A stretch of DNA of 64,000 nucleotides, taken from NCBI GenBank assembly GCA_009668975.1, contig SBEG01000008.1, positions 62,001-126,000 of the forward strand, written 5' to 3'. Below the pieces are notes generated by a model that had not been told where the DNA came from, ran no database searches, and saw only the letters and a program-made list of their open reading frames with translations. The position numbers were made by a program, and so were the translations under genes. How positions within the stretch are numbered: the stretch's first letter is position 1; each line of letters starts with the position of its first letter. Of this stretch, positions 10,426 through 18,014 are shown in pieces. This DNA comes from Deltaproteobacteria bacterium. Its GTDB lineage: Bacteria; Desulfobacterota; Desulfuromonadia; Geobacterales; Geobacteraceae.

Positions 10426-11542
10426 CTACCTGCTTCGCAACGCAGTCTGGGAATTCACCCTCGACTGCAATCTAAACTGTCTGCATTGCGGATCAAGCGC
10501 CGGCAGCAGCAGGGCTGATGAGCTGACGACCGCCGAAGCCGAGCAGCTCTGCCGGGATCTGCAAAAAACCGGCTGTCTCGGCATCACTCTCATGGGCGGA
10601 GAGCCGCTCCTGCGGCAGGACTTCTGGCGGATAGCAGCCCTTATCCGGGATCTCGGCATGGAACTGACCGTGATAACTAATGGGACGGTCTTTGACCGGG
10701 AGACTTTTCCACGGCTCCGATCGTTGACGCCACGAGCCGTTGCGGTGAGTATCGACGCCGCCCAACCGGAGCTCCACGACCGCATTCGAAACAGAAGCGG
10801 CGCTTTCGAAAAAAGCCTCGCTTTTATCAATCGTGCCCTTGGCGAAGGTCTGCCGGTAACCGTCATCACCACGGTCCACAAACTGAACATTAAAGAACTT
10901 CCGGCCATCAGAGAGCTGCTGTTAGGCCGGCAGATTGCCTGGCAGATCCAGGTTGCCGGCTCCGAAGGACGGAGATTTCCCCGGGAACTGCTGCTCGATG
11001 AGGAGGAGTTCTATTCGGTGGGAATGTTTATCGCCGCCACGAGAAGGAAATATCCTCGCACACAAATGCCGGTCATCGGAGCGCATGATCTCGGCTTCAA
11101 TTCCCAGTTGCTGGACAACATCTCCCTTGCCCCCCGGTGGAGCGGCTGTCAGGCCGGCATTTCGGTTCTCGGTATCCAGAGCAACGGCACCATCAAGGGT
11201 TGCCTCTCGATGGATGACTCGACGGCTGAAGGGACGCTCAGGGAGTTGAACATTGCCGAGCTCTGGCAGAGCGAGTCGGCTTTTCCTTATTCGCGGAGTT
11301 TCTCGGCTGCCGAGGCAGGAGAGAATTGCGCCGGCTGCCGCCATCTCGATTCCTGCAAGGGCGGCTGCAACGAAATGTCCCTAATGAAGACCGGGCTGCT
11401 GCACAATGACCCCTATTGCTTCCATCGCATCGAACAGCGTCTCTTCGCGAAAGAACTGCGCAATCCCTTCTACCGCCTGCTGATCATGCTGCGGCACAAA
11501 TTCACTACCCTTTCCGCCCGGGATACTGCAGGAAAACTGTAG
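10415..11542 (+). CDS. radical SAM/SPASM protein coupled to the Kunitz gene
   Basis: 375 residues from an ATG at 10415 inside the end of the Kunitz gene; a longer frame to 10343 is not needed. The radical SAM cluster motif is Cys18-x3-Cys22-x2-Cys25 (TLDCNLNCLHCGS), followed by MGGEPLL and TNGT typical of the fold. The C-terminus is a SPASM domain with many cysteines (GCQAG, KGCLSMD, ENCAGCRHLDSCKGGCNEM, DPYCF), which bind auxiliary Fe-S clusters. SPASM proteins commonly modify ribosomally made peptides or act in enzyme maturation. Overlap with a small secreted protein gene suggests that protein is the substrate. There is no PqqD-like domain or transporter next to it. The exact subfamily is not recognised. 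Confidence 0.88.
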   Translation: MGTDYLLRNAVWEFTLDCNLNCLHCGSSAGSSRADELTTAEAEQLCRDLQKTGCLGITLMGGEPLLRQDFWRIAALIRDLGMELTVITNGTVFDRETFPRLRSLTPRAVAVSIDAAQPELHDRIRNRSGAFEKSLAFINRALGEGLPVTVITTVHKLNIKELPAIRELLLGRQIAWQIQVAGSEGRRFPRELLLDEEEFYSVGMFIAATRRKYPRTQMPVIGAHDLGFNSQLLDNISLAPRWSGCQAGISVLGIQSNGTIKGCLSMDDSTAEGTLRELNIAELWQSESAFPYSRSFSAAEAGENCAGCRHLDSCKGGCNEMSLMKTGLLHNDPYCFHRIEQRLFAKELRNPFYRLLIMLRHKFTTLSARDTAGKL

Positions 11543-11573
11543 CATTTTATCTGGGCAATGATATTCAAACAAC

Positions 11574-12341
11574 CTAAAACGATATATTGACACCCGCACC
11601 ATAATAATCTGCCCGCAGTTTAAATAACTGGCCGAAGGGCAAATTGCCATTGTAATATTCGCCGAAAATCTGAATGGCCCGTTTTTCGCTATAGGGGCTG
11701 CGAAAGCTGACACCGGCTTTGGCGCTCACATCGATGTTCCAGCTGGTTTCTTCCCAGGAATGGGCCAAGACACTGGCAAAGAGCCGCGCCGACGGATGGT
11801 AGACCGGCTTCATGCTCCTGTAATCAAGGCCGGCCTGAACACTGGTGCGTTTGAGAGGGGAATCGCTGTGGATTATGTACGAAGGACCGGCCGTAAGCCG
11901 GATCCCCTCCCACTCCCAGCCACCGAGCAACTCAATCGTCTCGAAGCTCAAGTTGATGCGCGTTTGCTGCGGGAAGCCCTGGTTTTTGAGGAGGAGGAAC
12001 TCGTCCCCCAGGTGTGAGGACTGGTGGAAGATTCGCGCCCGCGCCGACCAGGAGCCGTTTCGGTAGCTAAGCGGCAAGCCGATAATATAGTCGGCGTTGA
12101 TCAGGTCCATGGAATCGGCATCCAGATTGAACTGGGCCAAGACCGCCCCGCTGATGCCAAACTGCCAGGCATCCGATTCACCCCAGCCGGGCCAGCGTAC
12201 TATGCCGAAACTGTCGCCAAATCCGACCGAGCCGATGTTGAAACTTTCTCCAGGAAGATTGAGATGAAGCCAGGTGGCATGGGTGCGGGGCTCCTTGGGA
12301 CTTGCCAGCGCGGCGAAGAACAGGGGTCCCTCGGGAAACAT
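11574..12341 (-). pseudogene. DUF1207-type outer-membrane protein, 5' truncated or frameshifted
   Basis: 255 residues from ATG 12341, matching the DUF1207 pattern (FPEGPLFFAALASPKEPR, later repeated beta strands and a C-terminal INISF). Family members are exported and should carry a signal peptide. Here the first ATG sits exactly at the start of the conserved domain. Upstream in the same frame the reading AIPGFAETPSETAGQVANRK looks like the end of a signal peptide, but a TGA interrupts it at about 12426-12428 with no start codon between. A different frame offers an ATG at 12442. Either a frameshift near 12425 removed the signal peptide, or the start is a rare ATT/ATC. The body is intact. Convergent with the radical SAM gene. 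Confidence 0.6.
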
Positions 12342-12464
12342 GATGGTTTTCCGGTTTGCGACCTGTCCGGCAGTCTCAGACGGCGTTTCGGCAAATCCCG
12401 GAATCGCCGAGATAAAGTTGCTTTTTCACTATGCCGGAGCATACCCTTCCCACTTTCACAGTTT

Positions 12465-12495
12465 GGGGCATATCCTCACTACATGGATATGCCCC
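12465..12495 (-). terminator. hairpin downstream of the collagen-like gene
   Basis: Perfect 11-bp stem GGGGCATATCC / GGATATGCCCC with a 9-base loop. It lies 12 bp past the stop of the collagen-like lipoprotein gene. There is no strong T-run, so it may be a weak terminator or an mRNA-stabilising hairpin. Confidence 0.5.
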
Positions 12496-12507
12496 CATTT
12501 CCCACGT

Positions 12508-12816
12508 CTAGTATTTTTCCGGTGCGGGTGTTCCTTGTGCTCCAGTCGATCCAGTTGCTCCAGTCGACCCTGTTGTTCCTGTTGCTCCCGTTGCGCCGGA
12601 CTCTCCCGTCGATCCGGTAGCCCCGGATTCTCCCGTTGACCCAGTTGCTCCCGTGGTACCTGGTGCGCCAGGTGCACCAGGTGCACCAGGTGCGCCAGGC
12701 TCGCCTTTTTCGGCTACTGGTGCTGGTTGCGGCGACTCTTTTGTTTGATTGCAGCCAATCAGCGTACTAGTTGTCAGGATCGTCATTGCTGCAAATAATG
12801 CCACTACTTTCTTCAT
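12508..12816 (-). CDS. collagen-like (Gly-X-Y) lipoprotein
   Basis: 102 residues. A lipoprotein signal ([22 protein letters not shown]) has lipobox LIGC with the lipidated Cys at residue 22. After a short Pro/Glu linker come about 20 Gly-X-Y triplets, first GAPGAP-type and then [17 protein letters not shown], ending in TPAPEKY. Threonine and serine rather than proline dominate the Y positions, as in other bacterial collagen-like proteins, which can form triple helices and act as surface filaments. A GGGAGG site precedes the ATG. The repeats are nearly identical at DNA level, so copy number may vary between strains. Confidence 0.88.
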   Translation of the reverse strand: MKKVVALFAAMTILTTSTLIGCNQTKESPQPAPVAEKGEPGAPGAPGAPGAPGTTGATGSTGESGATGSTGESGATGATGTTGSTGATGSTGAQGTPAPEKY

Positions 12817-13013
12817 GAATTTTCACCTCCCTTCTTTTTCCATCAGTATCTTAGTAATCAATACAAATGAATTGAACCTCGCTGCAGGCCTTGCCTTTCA
12901 CTCCGGAAACATCCCGACGGCATCGAGATGTCAGATGCGGAATTGCCCGCCTGAACAATAAATGAGCTGGAGATAGCTTTCGCCAGGTAACTGAAAGGAA
13001 CTGTCCTTAAAGG

Positions 13014-14363
13014 TCAGAATGCCTTGCTCCAGGTAAGAATCAGGCTGCTTCCCGACTTGCCGTTACGAATGAAACCGGAATCCCACGAGTAGCCAAGATA
13101 CAGTGCCGAATTCCAAAAAAAGCCGCTATCCAGACCAATGGTCGTGGCTGCCCCGGAAGAACTTTTGAACAAAAACCTGTTGGTATCCGTCACAGCTGCC
13201 CGTTCTGCCCAGATGAGCGTCTCACGCAGACGAAGATAGAGGAAAAAGGCGAGTTCACGCCGGTATTCCAGAGCCAGCAGCGCATAATTTGAGACGAGAA
13301 CCTGATTAAACATGGCGCCGGGATAATCGGGACGGCAAAGGTCATCCGATTCCCCGGGGAAAGGACCGCCGCTGAGAGAAATGGCATTGTAGCGGTCGGC
13401 GCTCTTCTTGGGCGTTAAGCCACCATGGAAGCTGAAGAAAATCCGGTTCTTCTCCGACAACCCCGGGATTCCGCCAACACCCATGATATAGCCGTTAACC
13501 TGGAGGTAGTTCCGGGTATCCCCTTTGGAGAAAAACGCATCGGGAATGGTGCCGAAATCCGCCCACTTGTCCCGGTGCATGTAATCCACATCGAATCCGG
13601 CGGCCATGCCCGTATGAGGGAGTTCCAGCAAGTTCCGGCGCATCCCGTCATAACGGCCCCGCAGTTTCACGCCGTAGAGCATGGTGTCTGGCGGCAGCAC
13701 CAGGTTTGGCCCCGTATCGCTGGTCCGGTCGGCATAAAAATATCCGACCCTACCGAGAAGTTGGAGCCTGAGATCATTGTCAACCTGGTAGGGAGCAACC
13801 TTATAGCGTAGTCCGGGTCCAATCGAAGCGATCATTGTTCCCCAAATCGTGTCGGACGACTTGATCTCAATATTGTTCACCACTTCCTTTTGGCCAAACG
13901 GAAGCGTATTGTTATCAAAACGCGTGACGAGTTCTACATTCCCGAAGCTTTTGTCATATTCCAGGTCATTGACGAAGATACTAATTACGTTGCGTGTCCT
14001 GGACTCCGCCCACACCCTCTTCAGGTAGAAGGCGCCAATCGGGGTAAAGGAAGTTTCTCCCTGTTTGGGAAAGTAGAATACGCCACCCAGCGACACAGCA
14101 GTCACGCGAGCACGGTCCATGGCGGGGACGTTTATGGTCTTGCCCATGAACACCGTGTGGACTGGCTCTCCGGCCAGCAGTGTGTGATGTTTCGATGTTT
14201 CACCATCGGCTGGAGTCCCCTGTTCTTCCTGAAAAACGGACAGATAAGCGTTTTGACCAGCCACGGCAATCCCGTTTTTCGACCAGCCGGGACACAAGAG
14301 AATGCCGGCAATGATCAGGGATACGATATATTTCCCGCCTCTGCTCACTCCCTGTCCAGTCAT
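13014..14363 (-). CDS. predicted outer-membrane beta-barrel protein
   Basis: 449 residues, AAGGAGGG site upstream of ATG 14363. The N-terminal signal (YIVSLIIAGILLCPGW, then IAVAGQNA) is followed by many alternating amphipathic strands and ends in an aromatic residue (LTWSKAF), the usual signature of an outer-membrane barrel recognised by Bam. The middle repeats motifs such as LQLLGRVGYFYADRTSDTG. I do not recognise a named family. Stands alone upstream of the collagen-like gene on the same strand. Confidence 0.65.
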   Translation of the reverse strand: MTGQGVSRGGKYIVSLIIAGILLCPGWSKNGIAVAGQNAYLSVFQEEQGTPADGETSKHHTLLAGEPVHTVFMGKTINVPAMDRARVTAVSLGGVFYFPKQGETSFTPIGAFYLKRVWAESRTRNVISIFVNDLEYDKSFGNVELVTRFDNNTLPFGQKEVVNNIEIKSSDTIWGTMIASIGPGLRYKVAPYQVDNDLRLQLLGRVGYFYADRTSDTGPNLVLPPDTMLYGVKLRGRYDGMRRNLLELPHTGMAAGFDVDYMHRDKWADFGTIPDAFFSKGDTRNYLQVNGYIMGVGGIPGLSEKNRIFFSFHGGLTPKKSADRYNAISLSGGPFPGESDDLCRPDYPGAMFNQVLVSNYALLALEYRRELAFFLYLRLRETLIWAERAAVTDTNRFLFKSSSGAATTIGLDSGFFWNSALYLGYSWDSGFIRNGKSGSSLILTWSKAF

Positions 14364-14566
14364 CGGCTGACCCTCCTTACCTTCCTTCGAAAAAAACTAA
14401 TTTGCCTTCGTCGGGACGCACCGTTACACTGCCGTTGACAAGTCTTCTCATAAGAAGCTTAACAACTAATGTGCCAAGTGAAAAAAATGGCCACAGCGAA
14501 TGCAATATGCCGATATTACGGCAAATAATGGAGGAAAAATTTGTAGATAAAGGGAAAACCGTCAGC

Positions 14567-14610
14567 GACATCCGTCATATTGTGCGAAACTGCCATATAT
14601 GACAGATGTC
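14567..14610. promoter_or_regulatory. 14-bp dyad upstream of the amidohydrolase
   Basis: GACATCCGTCATAT at 14567-14580 is matched by ATATGACAGATGTC at 14597-14610, a dyad with one mismatch and a 16-base centre. Its half-site size suits a dimeric regulator, or it may form a hairpin. It overlaps the first possible ATG (14606) of the next gene, which argues for a later start. Confidence 0.5.
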
Positions 14611-14701
14611 GTTGGGGCAACAAATTGCGAAGCAGATTGACATATGTTCTTTTCTGAACGATAAGTTGTTCAGATTACCCGATAAAGAACAAGGAGAAGG
14701 T

Positions 14702-15697
14702 TTGATCGACATCCATTGCCACACGGCCGGCATCGGCACCGGCGGGAGCGGTTGTTTTGTCTCACCGAGGATGCGCCGCAGCTTCCGCTACCGCTTCTAC
14801 CTCAAGGCCTTCGGTGTAACCGAGCGGGAATTGCTGACGGACGGGGACCGGTTGATCATGCAACGGATCTCCCAGGCGCTGGCCCGTTCCCGGCGCGTTT
14901 CCGCGGCGGTGATTCTGGCACTGGACGGAGTGGCGGCCAGGGACGGCGAACTGGATAAAGCCGCCACGGAGATCTACATCCCAAACGAGTTCGTCGCCAA
15001 CGAGGTTCGGCGTTACCCCAACTTGCTGTTCGGGGCAAGTATCAACCCCTTGCGACGTGACGCCCTCCGGCGTCTGGAAGAGGCGGCCTCTGACGGTGCC
15101 GTACTGGTGAAATGGCTGCCCCCCATCCAGCACATCGACCCGGCGGACCAGGAACTGGTCCCCTTTTACCTGCGACTGAAGGAACTCGGCCTGCCGCTGC
15201 TCAGCCATACCGGCAGCGAACACTCCTTTACCCGCGCCCGCAATGAATTCGGCGATCCGGAGCGGCTGCGCCTGCCTCTTTCCCTCGGGGTAACGGTCAT
15301 CGCCGCCCATGGGGCCGGAAGCGGCCGAAACCAGGGCGAATCCAACTTCGAACGGCTTTTCCGCCTGCGTGACTACCCGAATTTCTTCGTCGACATCTCT
15401 GCCCTGACGCAGCTCAACCGGCCAGGACAGCTGGCGCGACTGCTGCAGTGCCGGGAGTTCCACGGCCGGTTGCTGTACGGAACCGACATGCCGCTGGCAA
15501 ATTCCGTCCTTGTCTCACCCCTGGCTTTCCTCTTCCGTCTGCCGTTCCTGCAACTGATCGGCATCACCCGGATAGAGAACTGCTGGGATCGTGATCTGAC
15601 TCTCAAGGAGAAGCTTGGCTTGAGAAATGAAATGCTGGTGGATGCCCGAAAGATCCTGAAGATACCGCCGGGACGTGACGCTGGTAGCAGGGAATAG
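14702..15697 (+). CDS. amidohydrolase-family TIM-barrel metal-dependent hydrolase
   Basis: 331 residues from TTG 14702, preceded by AAGGAGAAGG at 5-base spacing; an ATG at 14606 in frame lacks a ribosome binding site and lies within a dyad. The protein opens with the metal site IDIHCHTAG and has other amidohydrolase-2 features: LVKWLPP (strand with the usual Lys), LLSHTGSEHSF, VIAAHGAGSG and LLYGTDMPLAN with the final Asp. Substrate unknown; the family includes decarboxylases and hydrolases of small carbonyl compounds. Confidence 0.78.
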   Translation: MIDIHCHTAGIGTGGSGCFVSPRMRRSFRYRFYLKAFGVTERELLTDGDRLIMQRISQALARSRRVSAAVILALDGVAARDGELDKAATEIYIPNEFVANEVRRYPNLLFGASINPLRRDALRRLEEAASDGAVLVKWLPPIQHIDPADQELVPFYLRLKELGLPLLSHTGSEHSFTRARNEFGDPERLRLPLSLGVTVIAAHGAGSGRNQGESNFERLFRLRDYPNFFVDISALTQLNRPGQLARLLQCREFHGRLLYGTDMPLANSVLVSPLAFLFRLPFLQLIGITRIENCWDRDLTLKEKLGLRNEMLVDARKILKIPPGRDAGSRE

Positions 15698-15924
15698 TGG
15701 CTCCGGGAACAGCCCGGGACAGGCGTATGCGGAACGAAGGCGCCTGCCGCCCGCGGCGTAGGCTGATCACAACAGAGGTTTTCGGATTAAACTGAACGTA
15801 CGGCCGATTCACGTGATGAAAACAGACGGCAGCATCGTCCTCGAAGGACCGATCGAGGCCAGAGACCAAGTATTGATCCGGATTCCTGAGACACAAAAAC
15901 ACTTTCAAAAGGAGGAGAATTCAC

Positions 15925-16578
15925 ATGAGTATGACCCATGAACTGGTTACCTGGACTTGGGAGAAGAAATGTCTGCAGTCGGTCGCAGCCCTGAGCAGGA
16001 ACGGTTTTAGCGCCTTCTATTGCAAAACGGCAACAGAGGCCGCCAATTATATCCTGGTTGAATCAGGAGATGCCCGCAGTGTCGGCTTCGGCGGCTCCAT
16101 GACGATCAAGGACCTGGGCGTGGAGCCACAGCTGCTGGAAAAGGGCAAGGAACTTCTCAACCACAGCGCTCCGGGGCTTACCCCCGAAGAAAGGCTGGAG
16201 ATCATGCGCCGCCAGCTCACCTGCGATCTGCTCCTTTCCGGAACCAACGCCCTTACCCTGTCCGGCGCATTGGTAAACATTGACGCCATCGGCAACCGGG
16301 TCGGCTCGATGTTCTTCGGACCGCGCAAGGTCATTGTAGTTGCCGGCAGAAACAAGCTGGTGGATGGTGATATTCCGGCCGCAATCCGGCGCGTCAAGGA
16401 TTGGGCCTCACCGCCCAATGCCCGGCGCCTGAATTACAAAACGCCCTGCGCGGAAAGCGGTTTTTGTTGCGACTGCACGTCACCGGAGCGGATCTGCCGG
16501 ATCATCAGCGTGCTGGAACGCAAGCCGAAATACACTGAACTGCACGTCCTGGTGGTCAACGAAGACCTGGGGCTCTGA
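15925..16578 (+). CDS. LUD-domain lactate-utilisation-type protein
   Basis: 217 residues with a strong AAAGGAGGAG site. The sequence matches the LUD/DUF162 domain (TATEAANYIL, GFGGSMTIKDLG, DLLLSGTNALTLSGALVNIDAIGNR split over the core, and VVAGRNKLV). C-terminal Cys residues (CAESGFCCDCTSPERIC) could bind a metal or cluster. LutC and relatives work in lactate oxidation, but stand-alone members like this have no proven reaction. It precedes comF by 4 bp and is probably co-transcribed with it. Confidence 0.88.
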   Translation: MSMTHELVTWTWEKKCLQSVAALSRNGFSAFYCKTATEAANYILVESGDARSVGFGGSMTIKDLGVEPQLLEKGKELLNHSAPGLTPEERLEIMRRQLTCDLLLSGTNALTLSGALVNIDAIGNRVGSMFFGPRKVIVVAGRNKLVDGDIPAAIRRVKDWASPPNARRLNYKTPCAESGFCCDCTSPERICRIISVLERKPKYTELHVLVVNEDLGL

Positions 16579-16582
16579 GAAG

Positions 16583-17302
16583 ATGCTCTTCAAGGCCTTC
16601 CTTGATATGCTTTTCCCTCCGCTCTGCCACATCTGCCGTTGTTTTTTGTCCGAGCCGACGGAGATTCATCTCTGTGACGGCTGCCGGGAGAAGATTATAC
16701 CGATCGATTCGCCTCTCTGCATGATCTGCGGCGTACCTTTTGCGACGGAAAACGGCAGCGACCACCGCTGCGGCCAGTGCCTCACGACGCGACGCCCCTT
16801 TAGCGCGGCACGCTCCGCGGCGCGCTTCGAGGGTCCACTGCAGGAACTCATCCATCGCTTCAAATACGGGAAAAAGGTTCACCTGTCCCACCCTCTGGGC
16901 CTCCTGACCTCGGCTGCCCTGGGCGATGTCCCTCCGGCATTTTCGGCCGATTTCCTCGTTCCGGTGCCTTTACACCGCACGCGTCTGAGGGAGCGGGGCT
17001 TCAATCAATCACAGCTCATCGGCCGGGTTCTGGCAAAAAGATGGAACATCCCCCTTTCAGTGCATAACCTTCGCCGCATCCGCTGGACCACCCCCCAGAC
17101 CGGCCTGTCCGCCGCCGAGCGGGAACGGAACATCAGGGGCGCCTTTTCCGTTGCCAGGCCCGAGCGATTCACCGGCAAGCGGCTGCTCCTGGTGGACGAT
17201 GTCTACACTACCGGCAGTACCGTCACCGAGTGCGCAAAAACCTTGTGCCGGTATGGCGCGAAAGAGGTGTATGTGGTAACCGTTGCCCGGTCAGTCCTCT
17301 AA
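16583..17302 (+). CDS. comF: ComF-family phosphoribosyltransferase-like protein
   Basis: 239 residues. The N-terminus has paired CxxC zinc-finger motifs (CHICRC, CDGC, CMICGVPF, CGQC), and the C-terminus has the PRPP-binding loop LLLVDDVYTTGST. ComF is linked to DNA uptake in some bacteria and may help pass incoming single strands to helicases; in others its role is unknown. No other competence gene is nearby. All motifs look intact. Confidence 0.92.
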   Translation: MLFKAFLDMLFPPLCHICRCFLSEPTEIHLCDGCREKIIPIDSPLCMICGVPFATENGSDHRCGQCLTTRRPFSAARSAARFEGPLQELIHRFKYGKKVHLSHPLGLLTSAALGDVPPAFSADFLVPVPLHRTRLRERGFNQSQLIGRVLAKRWNIPLSVHNLRRIRWTTPQTGLSAAERERNIRGAFSVARPERFTGKRLLLVDDVYTTGSTVTECAKTLCRYGAKEVYVVTVARSVL

Positions 17303-17412
17303 CAGGCTGTTGAAAAACTACTGCGGGGCCGGTCTGGGTCGTTGCCGTTCGCGCGCCGAAGCGCTACAGCGCGCAGGCCCGGCCTCCTCGCGACGTCTTT
17401 CGACACCCTGCT
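17303..17412. repeat. GC-rich palindromic intergenic element
   Basis: Starts AACAGGCTGTTGAAAAACT right after the comF stop. It contains nested inverted pieces (GCGCGC ... GCGCGC; GGCCGG ... GGCCCGGCC) and ends near ACACCCTGCTAAC. A short relative of its first bases (GCAGGCTGTTAGAG) occurs at 41474-41488. This looks like a dispersed repeat that can fold and may end the comF transcript. Confidence 0.5.
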
Positions 17413-17465
17413 AACTGTTTACCAGGTAAAGATTTGTCATACGGGGTGAATCCAATAGAGAAATC

Positions 17466-17493
17466 TTGACTCTTGACAAAAATTGGATACTAT
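17466..17493 (+). promoter_or_regulatory. sigma70-type promoter of the triheme cytochrome
   Basis: TTGACT at 17466-17471 and TACTAT at 17488-17493 with a 16-bp spacer, about 40 bp before the start codon of the cytochrome gene. A second TTGACA at 17473 has no fitting -10. Confidence 0.55.
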
Positions 17494-17534
17494 GAAGAAC
17501 ATGCGGTTTAGGACTTCAGGACAAGGAGAACAAT

Positions 17535-17807
17535 ATGAAAAGTTTGATACTGGCAGCAACCCTGATCGTATTTGCGGCCTCCGCGGCGTTGGCAGCGGAT
17601 TGCATTGTCTACCCGGCATCCGCGGGTAAGGTTTCATTCAACCACAAGGCACACGTGGATAAGCTCAAGAACTGTAAGCTCTGCCATGAAAAGGCACCAG
17701 GCAAAATCGAAGGCTTTGACAAGGCGAAGGCTCACAAGCTTTGCATCGATTGCCACAAGAAAATGAATGCCGGACCGAAAGGCTGCAAAGAGTGCCACAA
17801 GAAGTAA
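17535..17807 (+). CDS. periplasmic triheme cytochrome c7 (PpcA family)
   Basis: 90 residues with an AAGGAG site. A signal peptide ends at ALA-ADC, giving a mature protein of about 70 residues. Three CxxCH motifs (CKLCHE, CIDCHK, CKECHK), FNHKAH near the mature start and many lysines match the PpcA-E family of Geobacter, which has three bis-His hemes. These shuttle electrons across the periplasm between inner-membrane quinol oxidases and outer-membrane conduits. Its own promoter and terminator make it a single-gene transcript. The ImcH-like cytochrome at 39870 is a plausible electron donor. Confidence 0.93.
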   Translation: MKSLILAATLIVFAASAALAADCIVYPASAGKVSFNHKAHVDKLKNCKLCHEKAPGKIEGFDKAKAHKLCIDCHKKMNAGPKGCKECHKK

Positions 17808-17932
17808 CTCAGTAACAGACTCGTTGAAAACATTTTGAAGGAAACTATCGGCACCTGGAACGCTGAAAAGCGCTGCCGGGATCTGTGCACTCTTGTTTTA
17901 TCGACAGTCTGAATACTTACGGGGTCTGCCGA

Positions 17933-17967
17933 CGCGCTCCTCTTGCCTGCAAGAGGAGCGCGTTTTT
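17933..17967 (+). terminator. Rho-independent terminator after the cytochrome
   Basis: Perfect 13-bp stem CGCGCTCCTCTTG / CAAGAGGAGCGCG with a 4-base loop, followed by TTTTT. Confidence 0.9.
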
Positions 17968-18014
17968 GTGCACGAAGTTTTTCATCAGCTTGCCAGGTTG
18001 AAGAATATCGGAAA

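Noticed and set aside
12540..12700. Short tandem repeats that could suggest a CRISPR array
   Set aside because: Period is 9-18 bp and in frame with Gly-X-Y codons of a lipoprotein gene; no spacers.
15816..15941. 41-residue plus-strand frame before the LUD gene
   Set aside because: No ribosome binding site, runs past the start of the LUD gene, and no match to a known family; could be a remnant.
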